A DNA stretch of 64,000 nt from Lachnoclostridium phytofermentans (GCF_000733755.1 NZ_JPOF01000002.1:186001-250000); one strand, 5' to 3'. Counted from the stretch's first letter, positions 51,648 through 61,090 are shown. Numbers and translations are program-made. Notes: generated from the sequence alone by a model not told the origin.

Positions 51648-52120
51648 GGACGATACCCTCCTTCCATAAGGATAGTTTTTAGTTTCTTTCTAGCTCTGGT
51701 TAGCCAGGAACTTACAGTATTTTCTTTCCTCTTTAAAATTTTCGCTATCTCAGAGACGGTAAGTTCTTCGTAATAATACAAATACACAACATTTCGATAA
51801 TTTTTTGGTAACTCCCAAAGTTCCTCTAATACTCTCTGTTGTTCATTACTAAATGGCTCCCATGTCTCAATAAGTCCTTCCGTTTTGCGATTCCAGGCTT
51901 GTTTGTTCATATCTTTACATAGATTAATAGTTACTCTTATTAGCCATGCCTTACGATGTCCTTCGTCTTCAAACTCCTCTTCTCTCATCAGTTTTAGAAA
52001 AACTTCCTGTGCGACATCTTCTGCATCTGCCTGATTCCTTAGATTATGATAAGCGATTCTTATAATCATATCGGAGTATGTTTCTACTACTGCATCGATT
52101 TGTTCCCTTGTGTTAATCAC
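51644..52120 (-). CDS. ECF-type RNA polymerase sigma factor
   Basis: This protein of about 158 residues has sigma region 2 (about 10-75: Y-S-D-M-I-I-R-I-A-Y-H-N-L-R, D-A-E-D-V-A-Q-E-V-F-L-K-L) and region 4 (about 100-155: L-P-K-N-Y-R-N-V-V-Y-L-Y-Y-Y-E-E-L-T-V-S-E-I-A). The start is the GTG after GGAGGAG; an earlier GTG six codons upstream lacks a site. It is translationally coupled to the membrane partner gene. Envelope stress is a plausible signal but is not shown. Confidence 0.92.
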   Translation of the reverse strand: MINTREQIDAVVETYSDMIIRIAYHNLRNQADAEDVAQEVFLKLMREEEFEDEGHRKAWLIRVTINLCKDMNKQAWNRKTEGLIETWEPFSNEQQRVLEELWELPKNYRNVVYLYYYEELTVSEIAKILKRKENTVSSWLTRARKKLKTILMEGGYRP

Positions 52121-52221
52121 GATTTCTCCTCCTTTCACTAATATAACGATTTATGTAGTCACTTTCCGTGCACAGAATATAAATTTTATTTAATTATTCT
52201 TTTTATACGAGTTTTTTGATG

Positions 52222-52323
52222 TTTTCTAGATGCATTATTTTCTAGTATGTATTGTTTTCTAGAATGTACTTTTTGCTAGAAGGTACTATTTATTAGAATG
52301 CATTTTTTTCTAGTTGCATTTTT
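52222..52323. repeat. Six 16-17-bp tandem repeats upstream of the ECF sigma gene
   Basis: Copies of a TTTTCTAG-N-ATGYATT unit start every 16-17 bases, with C/TTAG at 52226, 52242, 52259, 52276, 52293 and 52310. They lie 100-200 bases upstream of the sigma gene. The remainder of 52139-52620 holds no gene I can identify. Confidence 0.8.
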
Positions 52324-52620
52324 TAGTCAAGCACCATTTAGGCACCACGAATGCAATAAGAGATAGTTTGTAATTAATCCGCTTGTTTTCGATTCCGTTC
52401 CGATATTTGAGTGTAGTAAAAAGGATCATGCATAGGAAGTGTGGTCTTACTTCCGAAAATTAACTTGTTGAAAAACTCTCAACCAACACTCAAAACTTTT
52501 TGTTGTTACTAATGACTAGTTTTGTAAAACTAATGGAAACAGGTGGAATTATGAGGTGATATATGGTACAATTTAACTATTAAAAGAAGTGATGTCATTT
52601 CAGATAATAGGAGGGAACAG

Positions 52621-52965
52621 ATGAGTAATTCATTTTCAGAGATAATACTATTTCAAGTAAAGCCTGATAAAATAGAGGAGTTTGAAATGCTTATTAGGAC
52701 AATTCAAGCAGAGCAAGAAAAACTGCCTGGCTGTACTAGCGTCAAGTACATGAAACGCTTTTACACTTTTGACGGCGTCGAAAATGGTAGCCCACCAAGA
52801 GAACTCACCAAAATCATAAAATGCGTCAAGTACTATTCTTACTTAGAATTTGATACCATAGAAAACTGTGGAAAAGCGAATGGTTGGTTTTTTGATACTT
52901 ATGCAAAAGAGGTTATGAAGTTACTCATCATGCCATTCGACATTAACAGCGGTTATTCCATCTAA
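52621..52965 (+). CDS. Antibiotic-biosynthesis-monooxygenase-like dimeric barrel protein
   Basis: This 114-residue protein opens F-S-E-I-I-L-F-Q-V-K-P-D-K-I-E-E-F-E-M-L-I, followed by Q-E-K-L-P-G-C-T-S-V-K-Y, the pattern of ABM/ferredoxin-like barrel proteins. The usual ABM length is about 95-105. Catalytic function cannot be inferred, as many members are structural or act in heme or quinone chemistry. The ribosome site is TAGGAGG. Confidence 0.65.
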   Translation: MSNSFSEIILFQVKPDKIEEFEMLIRTIQAEQEKLPGCTSVKYMKRFYTFDGVENGSPPRELTKIIKCVKYYSYLEFDTIENCGKANGWFFDTYAKEVMKLLIMPFDINSGYSI

Positions 52966-52978
52966 TAAGAGCGGTATA

Positions 52979-53059
52979 ATGAACGAAGAGTTAAAAACCA
53001 TAGTAACTAAGTTCTCGGAATCTGGTTGGGATTTGATTGATTCCGTTGACATAACGTAA
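52979..53059 (+). CDS. Possible 26-residue peptide or gene remnant
   Basis: M-N-E-E-L-K-T-I-V-T-K-F-S-E-S-G-W-D-L-I-D-S has the G-W-x-L look of DUF4177-type proteins but stops after 26 codons. It follows the ABM-like gene by 13 bases with only a weak GAGCGG site. It is probably a remnant. Confidence 0.3.
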   Translation: MNEELKTIVTKFSESGWDLIDSVDIT

Positions 53060-53270
53060 CTAACATTTTATTTTCTTTATTATCGTAATGATATCATTAC
53101 CCTATAAATTCATTTTACTATGCGGTAAATTGTGATTCAATTCAGATTTTGAAAAAATACGAAACAAGAGAATGAACGCTTAAATTTAACATAGAAAAAA
53201 TGCGACTTGCTTTAGACTTTAAAAATCCATTTCAAGACGCATTTCATATCATAATTTATAGTACCAGCTG

Positions 53271-53747
53271 CTAGTTTTCCACCGTTAAATCACAAAGATT
53301 CGCTTGAAGATAATCGATGAGTTCTTCTCGTGGAAGCAATAGCTGACAGCCACGAATCCCCGCACTTACGGTTATTTCATCAAAAAGAATTGCGGTTTCA
53401 TCCACATAGGTTGGAAATTTCTTTTTCATTCCGATTGGAGAACAACCACCACGAATATATCCGGTAAGTCCAAGAAGTTCTTTCACAGGAACAAGCTCTA
53501 TTTTCTTATCTCCAATCAGGTTCGCAGCCTTTTTTAAGTCAAGTTCTTCTGCTACCGGAATACAAAAGACGAGATAGCCTTTTTTCTCTCCATGCGCCAC
53601 TAGGGTTTTAAATACCTGCTCTACTGGCATCCCTATCTTTTCGGCAACATGGACTCCTGCAAGATTATCCTCCTCTACTTCATATTCCATCGCTTTAAAT
53701 TCTACTCCAGCTTGCGTTAACATACGCATGGCATTTGTAATCTTCAT
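53271..53747 (-). CDS. ybaK: YbaK/EbsC-type Cys-tRNA(Pro)/Cys-tRNA(Cys) deacylase
   Basis: This 158-residue trans-editing enzyme has V-F-K-T-L-V-A, the catalytic Lys region and R-G-G-C-S-P-I-G-M-K-K-K, typical of bacterial YbaK. It clears mischarged Cys-tRNA(Pro). The preferred start (ATG at 53747) is four codons inside the longest frame and follows GGTG. Confidence 0.9.
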   Translation of the reverse strand: MKITNAMRMLTQAGVEFKAMEYEVEEDNLAGVHVAEKIGMPVEQVFKTLVAHGEKKGYLVFCIPVAEELDLKKAANLIGDKKIELVPVKELLGLTGYIRGGCSPIGMKKKFPTYVDETAILFDEITVSAGIRGCQLLLPREELIDYLQANLCDLTVEN

Positions 53748-53895
53748 ACTTTTCACCATTCCTGAACATGTTTTCTACCTATCTAAGTTTTTATTAAGAA
53801 AACTAGACAAAAAACATCTTATGTGAATTTTCTAATATCCTTCGTTTACGTCATAAACAACAAAAGCTACAAAACTTCATTATAAATCTTAGTAT

Positions 53896-55110
53896 TTATT
53901 CTTCTTTGCCTATCTCAAGTTCTACATGCTTCATTTGCTCATGTAGAGGCTTCCTAACTTTCTTTCTTGTAATCTCAACAAGGTTAAGGGCAGTCATATC
54001 CACTAGGGTTGTTTTTATTGGGTCTTTTCTTAGATATTCTTCAAATACTCTTAGTAACTGTGTCTTTGCATCTTCTGCAACCATATCGATAAAGTCAACA
54101 ATAATGATTCCAGACAGATTACGCAGTCGAATCTGAGCAGCTATTTCTTCTGCTGCTTCTAAGTTAACCTTTAAAAAAGTCTCTTGAACATTCTTTTTCT
54201 TAGATACTGCCTTACCAGTATTTACATCAATAACGGTTAGAGCTTCCGTAGGCTGAATTACTAGGGAACCACCACATGGAAGCCAAACCTTTTCTCTAAG
54301 TGCACGCGATAGTTTTGTTTCTATGCTATAAAGTTTTGAAAGTGCTAATAATTTATCCTGATAGAACGAAAGCTTCTCAATATCTTCCCTCTGATGCTCC
54401 ATCAGATATTCTTTGATTTCATCATATAAAGATAAATCATCCGTAATAATAGCTTCTAAATCCTTTGCAAAACCATCTCGAATTGCACATAAGAAGGGTT
54501 GTAAAGTCTTAGAAAGAAGTGAAAAACGATTTCTATAGATTCCATAGGTTAAGATGCGGTCATATTGCATTTTTAACTGTTCTATTTCCTCCACAATTAG
54601 ATGATCCTCTGCTTCGCTCGCATTGGTTCGTAACACAAAACCATACTGTTCACCAAGGAACGGTGAAACCAAGCTTCTTAAACGCTTTTTTTTCTGCTCC
54701 GAACCTATCTTGGTAGAGATTCCAATCGTTTTTGTTCCATGCATCAAAACTACATATTTACCAGTGAAAGAAATACTGGTAGTCACCACTGGAGCCTTTG
54801 TCTTAATATCCTCTTTAATCACTTGTACTACTAATTCATCACCAATATTTACTTTGTCACTAGATTTGCCATGGGTAAATATTGGGTTAGAAACGTCGGC
54901 TAAAGGTAGATAGCACATCTTTTTTTCTGCAATTTCAACAAAGGCAGCATTAATGTTTTTTACAATGTTTTTTACCTTTCCAATATAGATATTGCCAAGA
55001 GATGATACTTCTTCCTCGCGGTCGACATTTACCTGAATCATCTGATTGCCTTCATATAATGCAGTCACAATATTATCATTCATCTTCGTAACAATCAGTT
55101 TTCCACTCAT
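53896..55110 (-). CDS. rng: Ribonuclease G/E family protein
   Basis: This 404-residue endoribonuclease has an N-terminal S1-type domain (about 30-105, G-N-I-Y-I-G-K-V-K-N-I-V-K-N-I-N-A-A-F-V-E-I). The catalytic domain carries T-V-I-D-V-N-T-G-K and I-I-I-V-D-F-I-D-M, the two metal-binding aspartates. The zinc-link cysteines are not obvious (C-G-G-S-L-V-I). In Clostridia it usually directly precedes rplU; here 9.9 kb of other genes intervene. Confidence 0.92.
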   Translation of the reverse strand: MSGKLIVTKMNDNIVTALYEGNQMIQVNVDREEEVSSLGNIYIGKVKNIVKNINAAFVEIAEKKMCYLPLADVSNPIFTHGKSSDKVNIGDELVVQVIKEDIKTKAPVVTTSISFTGKYVVLMHGTKTIGISTKIGSEQKKKRLRSLVSPFLGEQYGFVLRTNASEAEDHLIVEEIEQLKMQYDRILTYGIYRNRFSLLSKTLQPFLCAIRDGFAKDLEAIITDDLSLYDEIKEYLMEHQREDIEKLSFYQDKLLALSKLYSIETKLSRALREKVWLPCGGSLVIQPTEALTVIDVNTGKAVSKKKNVQETFLKVNLEAAEEIAAQIRLRNLSGIIIVDFIDMVAEDAKTQLLRVFEEYLRKDPIKTTLVDMTALNLVEITRKKVRKPLHEQMKHVELEIGKEE

Positions 55111-55292
55111 AATAAGCCTTCCTTTATCTCCTCTGTCTACAAACCTTGGAGAGTTTTTTAATATAATTCCCTATTTGTCCATATTTGCTGCAACAAGAGG
55201 ATATTCATACTTCACCTCTTTGGGTATAAAAGGTTTTAATTGCAGCTTTGGTATAAACGTACGAAAGAAAATTTTGTTTTCACTACTCTTCC

Positions 55293-56165
55293 CTATTTAA
55301 TTCCAACTTTGCTTAATGAATCAAGCTTTAGTGCATAGGATTCTTTTTGCTGTACAGCTAAAATCATTTCTTCAATTGTCTTTCCGTGATCAGCAACATT
55401 TGCATAAGTTTCCATGCGGTGATATTGAAATGCAAAAGTTTCAAATTTGATTCCATACTTTTCACAAAATGCTTCCATCACAAGCTCAGGCTTTATATTA
55501 ATCACGCTGCCTGTTGCTAAGCATAAAAATACGCGAATCCCATTCGCATAAGTATCTGCATGTTTTAAACCTTGCACTGTATTGGTAACCTTTAGGTCTT
55601 CCCCAGACTTAATAAAATCTTCTTCTGTGATTCCACAATGGAAGATGTATGGACGGATATCCATTTCCTTCTCACTTTTCTTTGTCTTTTTATTAATCAC
55701 AATCTGGCTCTGATCAATAAACTTAGCAAATAATTGATTAAAATCGTTCTTCTCTAGTATTTGCCCATTTTCTGTCTTTAACTCATATCCATCTTTTAAA
55801 GAAACTAAATAATCTGCTGCCGCAACCAAAGACATCGCAGTCTCTCTCTTCTGATTTGGTAATGGCTCTTTTAAGATTTTAGCCTCTGTCACCGCAAATC
55901 CTTCGTTCATAACTGCATTTAAGCTATTAACGATTGCTTCCTCCGACTCGACTATGTTAAAATCAACATCCACATACTCGCCATCACTGGTTAATCCAAC
56001 ACCAAGCGGAGCTGCAAAGGACATAATCTGATGTGGATTAAAACCCTGGCTGTAAGCCACATCGATTCCTGCTCTTCTATTTGCTTTTTGAAAATAGCGC
56101 ACTACATCTAAGTGACCTATGAATTTTACTACGCCATATTTCGAAAATTTTATTCTTACTTTCAT
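55293..56165 (-). CDS. TIGR03936/DUF2344 radical-SAM-linked protein
   Basis: This 290-residue protein begins M-K-V-R-I-K-F-S-K-Y-G-V-V-K-F-I-G-H-L-D and contains Y-S-Q-G-F-N-P-H-Q-I-M-S-F-A-A-P-L-G-V-G, diagnostic of the DUF2344 family. This family always accompanies or fuses to the TIGR03960 radical SAM protein. Its biochemical role is unknown. It lies between that protein and RNase G. Confidence 0.92.
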   Translation of the reverse strand: MKVRIKFSKYGVVKFIGHLDVVRYFQKANRRAGIDVAYSQGFNPHQIMSFAAPLGVGLTSDGEYVDVDFNIVESEEAIVNSLNAVMNEGFAVTEAKILKEPLPNQKRETAMSLVAAADYLVSLKDGYELKTENGQILEKNDFNQLFAKFIDQSQIVINKKTKKSEKEMDIRPYIFHCGITEEDFIKSGEDLKVTNTVQGLKHADTYANGIRVFLCLATGSVINIKPELVMEAFCEKYGIKFETFAFQYHRMETYANVADHGKTIEEMILAVQQKESYALKLDSLSKVGIK

Positions 56166-56296
56166 ATGATTAATCCCTTCTTATCAATAAACTATATAAA
56201 TTAAACTTTAGCTTTCTGATGTTTTTGGTGTGAAAATGCTTGCGCTTATGGAATTTTGACACCTTAGACAGTGTAGAAAACTTAGATCAATTTATA

Positions 56297-56384
56297 ATTA
56301 TCAGAACAAAACCATGTTCTGATAATCGGATTTACGGTGCTAAAACGCACCTTTTATCAGAATCTGCTTCGCATCTTCTGATAA
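56297..56384 (-). other. Three-hairpin region between the radical SAM and DUF2344 genes
   Basis: Hairpin A pairs ATTATCAGAACA with TGTTCTGATAAT, B pairs GGTGC with GCACC and C pairs TTATCAGAA with TTCTGATAA. A and C share the same stem sequence and could pair with each other instead. C begins directly at the stop codon of the radical SAM gene. Confidence 0.7.
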
Positions 56385-56385
56385 G

Positions 56386-58263
56386 TTATATTGAAGTTCC
56401 TGTATGTGCCTCAAAGCATATTCCACCTTGAAAAGTAGCAGCACCACAACCGGAACAAGACATCTTACAGTTTGGAGTTACCGTTTCTTCTATTGCACGC
56501 TCATATTCTTTACGAAGAAATTTCTTAGTAACGCCAATATCAATGAAGTCCCAAGGGAAAATCTCATCTGCTCCACGCTCTCTGCTCGTATAGAACGGAA
56601 TATCTACGCCATTTTCTTTAAATACTTCCATCCAGGTATTATAGTTAAAATACTCTGACCAAGCATCGTAAATACAACCTTTTTGATATGCATCATAGAT
56701 AGATTTTGCAATTTTACGATCACCTCGTGCAAAAACACCTTCAAGAATTGTTACCTCTGCATCATGCCAATTATAACGAATACTCTTATAGTTTAACTGT
56801 TCCTTCATCTTACCATTTAAGAAACGCTGCTTTTCTAGGTATTCTTCTCTGGTTACCATTCTAGACCACTGGAATGGGGTAAATGGCTTTGGAACAAAGA
56901 AAGAGGTACTTGCAGTAATTTGCACTTTACCATTTCTCTCTTCTTTTGGTATGGTATAATACTCTCTTGCTATCTTATCGGAAATCGTAGCAATTCCTTC
57001 AATATCCTCCATGTTTTCCGTCGGAAGACCTAACATGAAATAAAGTTTAACTTTATTCCAGCCAGCAAGAAATGCATCCATTGCACCCTTTAGTATCACT
57101 TCTTCTGTAAGTCCCTTATTAATTACGTCACGAAGACGCTGAGAACCTGCTTCCGGTGCAAACGTAAGACTACTCTTTTTAATATCTTGTACCTTACTCA
57201 TAACATCAAGAGCGAACGCATCAATACGAAGTGAAGGAAGAGAAATATTTACACCATTCTTCTTAAACTCATCGATTAAGTAGTATACGAGCTCTTGAAG
57301 TTTATCATAATCACTGGAGCTTAGAGAACTAAGAGATATTTCTTCATGTCCAGTGGACTCAATCATATCTTTTGCTAAATTCTTTAGATAGTCAACATCT
57401 CTCTGTCTTGTTGGTCGATATAACATACCAGCCTGACAGAAGCGGCATCCACGAATACATCCACGTTGGATTTCCAGCACCACACGGTCTTGAATTGACT
57501 TAATATAAGGTACTAATGGCTTTCTAGGATAATACGTTTCACTAACGTTCATCACTACCTGTTTCTTTACCTTATCTTTCGCAAACTCATTATTTGGAGT
57601 CATAGAAGCAATGGTTCCGTCTTCCTTGTATGTCACATCATAGAAAGAAGGCACATACATACCCTCAATCTGAGCAACTTTCTTTAAGTAATCTGCTCTA
57701 CTACCCGAAGCTGCCTTGTTCTCCTTATAGGCATCAAGTACCTGGTCATATACCGTTTCTCCTTCTCCGATGTAAAAGAAATCAAAGAAATCTGCAATCG
57801 GTTCCGGATTATAAGAACATGGACCACCACCAATTACGATCGGATCGTCCTCTGTTCTATCTTTTGCATAGATTGGAATTCCAGATAGATCTAAGATCTG
57901 TAGAATGTTCGTATAACACATCTCATATTGTAATGTGATACCAAGGAAATCAAACTCTTTCACTGGATCTTGGGACTCGAGCGCAAACAAAGGTATGTTT
58001 TTCTCTCTCATGATCTTGTCCAAATCCATCCAAGGAGAATATACACGTTCGCAGTACGTATCTTCTCTTTGATTAAACATATCATAAAGAATTTGAATTC
58101 CCAGGTGTGACATACCTACTTCGTATACGTCAGGAAAACACATACAAAAGCGGATATCTACCTTATTCTTATCCTTTACCACCATATTCACTTCGTTACC
58201 GATATAACGAGCTGGCTTATCTATCGTTAATAATATTTCATCAGATAATGCTAGTCTTTTCAT
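56386..58263 (-). CDS. B12-binding-domain radical SAM protein, TIGR03960 family
   Basis: This 625-residue protein has an N-terminal region resembling a cobalamin-binding fold (F-L-G-I-T-L-Q-Y-E, G-G-G-P-C-S-Y-N-P). The radical SAM core has the cluster motif C-I-R-G-C-R-F-C (C-x3-C-x2-C) near residue 270. A Cys-rich C-terminus reads C-K-M-S-C-S-G-C-G. TIGR03960 proteins are widespread in Clostridia next to DUF2344, RNase G and L21, suggesting a role in RNA or ribosome modification, which is unproven. Confidence 0.92.
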   Translation of the reverse strand: MKRLALSDEILLTIDKPARYIGNEVNMVVKDKNKVDIRFCMCFPDVYEVGMSHLGIQILYDMFNQREDTYCERVYSPWMDLDKIMREKNIPLFALESQDPVKEFDFLGITLQYEMCYTNILQILDLSGIPIYAKDRTEDDPIVIGGGPCSYNPEPIADFFDFFYIGEGETVYDQVLDAYKENKAASGSRADYLKKVAQIEGMYVPSFYDVTYKEDGTIASMTPNNEFAKDKVKKQVVMNVSETYYPRKPLVPYIKSIQDRVVLEIQRGCIRGCRFCQAGMLYRPTRQRDVDYLKNLAKDMIESTGHEEISLSSLSSSDYDKLQELVYYLIDEFKKNGVNISLPSLRIDAFALDVMSKVQDIKKSSLTFAPEAGSQRLRDVINKGLTEEVILKGAMDAFLAGWNKVKLYFMLGLPTENMEDIEGIATISDKIAREYYTIPKEERNGKVQITASTSFFVPKPFTPFQWSRMVTREEYLEKQRFLNGKMKEQLNYKSIRYNWHDAEVTILEGVFARGDRKIAKSIYDAYQKGCIYDAWSEYFNYNTWMEVFKENGVDIPFYTSRERGADEIFPWDFIDIGVTKKFLRKEYERAIEETVTPNCKMSCSGCGAATFQGGICFEAHTGTSI

Positions 58264-58466
58264 GAAAACCTCTTTCTATTGTATTATGCTTGTACATAAT
58301 ATTGTTTATTTTTAATGAAATAAACAACCTCTCTACTGCATCCTATATTTTTGTTGCATCTTTTTGAAACTGGCGATTGCACTGCCACCGCCTGTCAAAA
58401 TTTTAGTCCGTTATTCATTATAACAAAAAAGAGTGGAGATATCCACCCTTTCATTGAAACGTAATT

Positions 58467-58898
58467 TTACTTTTCTATTTCTGATTCACTATTTTCTGAT
58501 TTTTGGAAGACTTCAGATAGCTTTTGCTCTAAGGATTCCACAAACTTGTTGTTTCTAACCTCGTCTAATACACTTTCAGTATTTTGACCAACAACATTAA
58601 CAGAAAATATCCTTCCTAGAAATAACAATAGAAAGAGAAAGCATGCAATAATTATTCTTCCAAATAAACCTTTAAAGTATCGAATAGACTTGGTCTTTTG
58701 ATCCGACGTTTGATTATGTACTCTTGACTCCCCGAATTTAGGCAATTTTCCTGCATTGTTTTCAAGTTCTCTTTTATTTTTTCTATTATATTCAGAGTCA
58801 CTAAACTTCTGTTCTTTCCGTTCTCCTGGTAACTCTTCCGTTTGTTTTTCTCGTTGTTCTTCTTGCCATGTTTCCCATTTTTCTGCTACTTGCTCCAT
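58467..58898 (-). CDS. Hypothetical single-pass membrane protein
   Basis: This 143-residue protein has a highly charged, Glu/Lys-rich N-terminus (1-75), one transmembrane helix (about 78-100, I-I-I-A-C-F-L-F-L-L-L-F-L) and a short acidic outer tail. GAGG lies 7 bases before the ATG. No family is recognised. It is transcribed toward the radical SAM gene, 203 bp away. Confidence 0.65.
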   Translation of the reverse strand: MEQVAEKWETWQEEQREKQTEELPGERKEQKFSDSEYNRKNKRELENNAGKLPKFGESRVHNQTSDQKTKSIRYFKGLFGRIIIACFLFLLLFLGRIFSVNVVGQNTESVLDEVRNNKFVESLEQKLSEVFQKSENSESEIEK

Positions 58899-59039
58899 AA
58901 CCAAACCTCATTTCTGCGCATGTTTTGCGAAAAGGTTGTTAAGGATTAATATCCATAACTCCTTTTCACAAAATATCATATAAAAAATCATTTCTGATAG
59001 CATGCTCGTACAATACCTTGGTTAATTGTATGCAAATTA

Positions 59040-60464
59040 CTAAAAATTATGACTACAGTCAGCTAAGACTTCCTCTTTAAATACATAGGATTGATTTAAA
59101 TTATTCTGATTAGTTACCGAAACATTCTTAAAGAAAATCTGATTCGCATTCTTAATTTCAATTCCTTTCTTTGCTTGTATCACAACATTTTCTAACGTGA
59201 TATCATGAATTGGTAACTGCTCTAACCCATCAATTTTGATAGCTTGTCCTGCACGAAGACAGTTTACATCACTGATGGTTATATTCTTAAACTCTGGAAT
59301 ATCTTCTTTCGCAATTGTATCTGGTTCATCAGAAGCTTCATGGTCAAGGCGGAATAAGGTATAGCCCATGGTAAATATAATTGCTTCTGTCTCAATATCT
59401 GTCATCTGAATGTTTCGAATTGTAATATCTTCTACAACTCCACCACGTCCAATTGCACTCTTAAAACGTATTCCTGTATCGGTACCTAAGAATAAGCAGT
59501 TTTCAATTACAACATCACGTATGCCACGTGACATCTCACTACCAACTACAAACCCACCATGTCCATGATATACGACACAATCTCTGATACGAACATGTTC
59601 TGTTGGTACGGTTATTTTTCTGCCAATTGCATTCTTTCCAGATTTTAAGCAAATAGCATCATCACCAACATCAAATTTTACTCCGTAGATATCAACAAAA
59701 CGGCAAGATTCTAAGTCAAGACCATCTCCATTTTGAGCAAAACTATCATTACGGATAAATGCATTACGAAGTGTTACATTCGTACAAAGTAAAGGATGAA
59801 GATTCCAAGCCGGTGAATTCTGAAGTGTTACTCCTTCTATTAATACCTTATTACAACGAACTAGGTTGGTCATCACCGGGCGATAAAGATCATAGTATGG
59901 AGCTGCCTTCTTAAGTGCATCTGGTTCTTCAAAACTCACTTCTCCAGCTAAACAACCCTCATAGGATGTTTTACTTGGGTACCAGATACCACCCTCGTTC
60001 GTATCAATCACATATGGACTCTTCTTTAAACGTGATTTCCACTGTCTTTCGGTCACCTTAAACTCTTTTAAAGGGCGCCACTCATGACCGTTACCATCAA
60101 TAATACCCTCACCAGTAATTGCTATATTTTCTTCCTCAAATGCATGGATTGGGGAAACTGCACGAAGTCTTGGTTGACCTTCATAATCGGTAAGGATTAC
60201 CGGATATTCTTCTGGATTCTTATCAAAAGTGATTAAAGCACCTTTTTCTAGATGAAGGTTAATATTGGATTTTAGAGTAATTGGACCTGTAAGCCAGATA
60301 CCTTCCGGTACAATAACAGTACCACCACCTAAGTTTGATAACTCAGTGATTGCTTGATTGATTGCAGCTGTATTTGATACAATACCACCAGATACTGCCT
60401 TGTAGTCTGTAATACTAACCTGTCGGTCTGGAAAAATCGGTAATTCAACAGTAAACGTTTGCAT
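59040..60464 (-). CDS. Polygalacturonase-type glycoside hydrolase, family GH28
   Basis: This 474-residue right-handed beta-helix enzyme shows N-G-D-G-L-D-L-E-S-C (catalytic Asp), G-D-D-A-I-C-L-K-S-G (two Asp), H-G-G-F-V-V-G-S-E-M (His) and I-R-F-K-S. It cleaves alpha-1,4-galacturonide links of pectin. There is no signal peptide, so it likely works inside the cell on imported oligogalacturonides. Its leader is about 200 bases long and contains copy 5 of the dispersed element, and an inverted repeat lies upstream of the promoter. It is monocistronic. Confidence 0.93.
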   Translation of the reverse strand: MQTFTVELPIFPDRQVSITDYKAVSGGIVSNTAAINQAITELSNLGGGTVIVPEGIWLTGPITLKSNINLHLEKGALITFDKNPEEYPVILTDYEGQPRLRAVSPIHAFEEENIAITGEGIIDGNGHEWRPLKEFKVTERQWKSRLKKSPYVIDTNEGGIWYPSKTSYEGCLAGEVSFEEPDALKKAAPYYDLYRPVMTNLVRCNKVLIEGVTLQNSPAWNLHPLLCTNVTLRNAFIRNDSFAQNGDGLDLESCRFVDIYGVKFDVGDDAICLKSGKNAIGRKITVPTEHVRIRDCVVYHGHGGFVVGSEMSRGIRDVVIENCLFLGTDTGIRFKSAIGRGGVVEDITIRNIQMTDIETEAIIFTMGYTLFRLDHEASDEPDTIAKEDIPEFKNITISDVNCLRAGQAIKIDGLEQLPIHDITLENVVIQAKKGIEIKNANQIFFKNVSVTNQNNLNQSYVFKEEVLADCSHNF

Positions 60465-60536
60465 TCATATTCTCCTTTTATAATTTTCTTAACACTTACT
60501 TCATATGAAATCTACTCTTAGATTTGCTACTACTAC

Positions 60537-60583
60537 AAACAAGAAAAAGCACACTTCGCACACATCTCTTTATATAAATAAGA
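60537..60583 (-). repeat. Dispersed palindromic element, copy 5 (degenerate), in the GH28 leader
   Basis: AACAAGAAAAAGCACACTTCGC is well conserved. The other arm has decayed to CTCTTTATATAAATAAG. A 6-bp hairpin (AAGAGT/ACTCTT) takes the place of the terminator seen with the other copies. Confidence 0.6.
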
Positions 60584-60670
60584 GTTGCGAAAATCACTCT
60601 TCTTTCTTCATACAAAATATTTTTTTGAGCCATTCTCTTGATTCTATGGTCAAAAAACTGGAATAGTAGT

Positions 60671-60764
60671 ATTATATCTTAATTTTATCTAGAATTCTAG
60701 GAAATTTCTCAAGATAATCACTTTAGATTACTGATTTTTTGACTAATATCTCCTAATAGTCAAA
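60671..60764 (-). promoter_or_regulatory. GH28 promoter region with inverted-repeat operator
   Basis: A TATAAT hexamer at 60671-60676 (minus strand) has no good -35, which suggests activator dependence. TTTGACTA and TAGTCAAA (60738-60764) form a perfect 8-bp inverted repeat with an 11-base spacer about 60 bp upstream. Confidence 0.5.
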
Positions 60765-60846
60765 GCATATATTTACATGAATATTTACAATACGAGACGT
60801 CTGTGAATCCATTTTACCTATCTACAAATTTAAGATTACATCACGC

Positions 60847-60894
60847 AAAAAGCTACTATAGCCGCTTTATTTATCCATGCTACCGTAGCTTTTT
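60847..60894. terminator. Stem-loop between trpB and the GH28 gene
   Basis: 16-base arms (AAAAAGCTAC core) pair at 14 positions, with A- and T-runs outside on the two strands. It probably ends trpB transcription, although it lies about 200 bases after the stop codon. Confidence 0.65.
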
Positions 60895-61090
60895 TACGTT
60901 TCTTTATTGTTTTTATTTTATATCTTTTTTAATGTTATATTTTTTTCTTACTCTTATTTTAATTACATATTGACTATTTACTATCCATACGGATGTTATT
61001 TATGAAATAATTTTCTTGATTTCCAGAATGGTATTCTTCCTAATCTTATCAATATTCCATTAAATTAATTACCAATCAAACGATACTATA

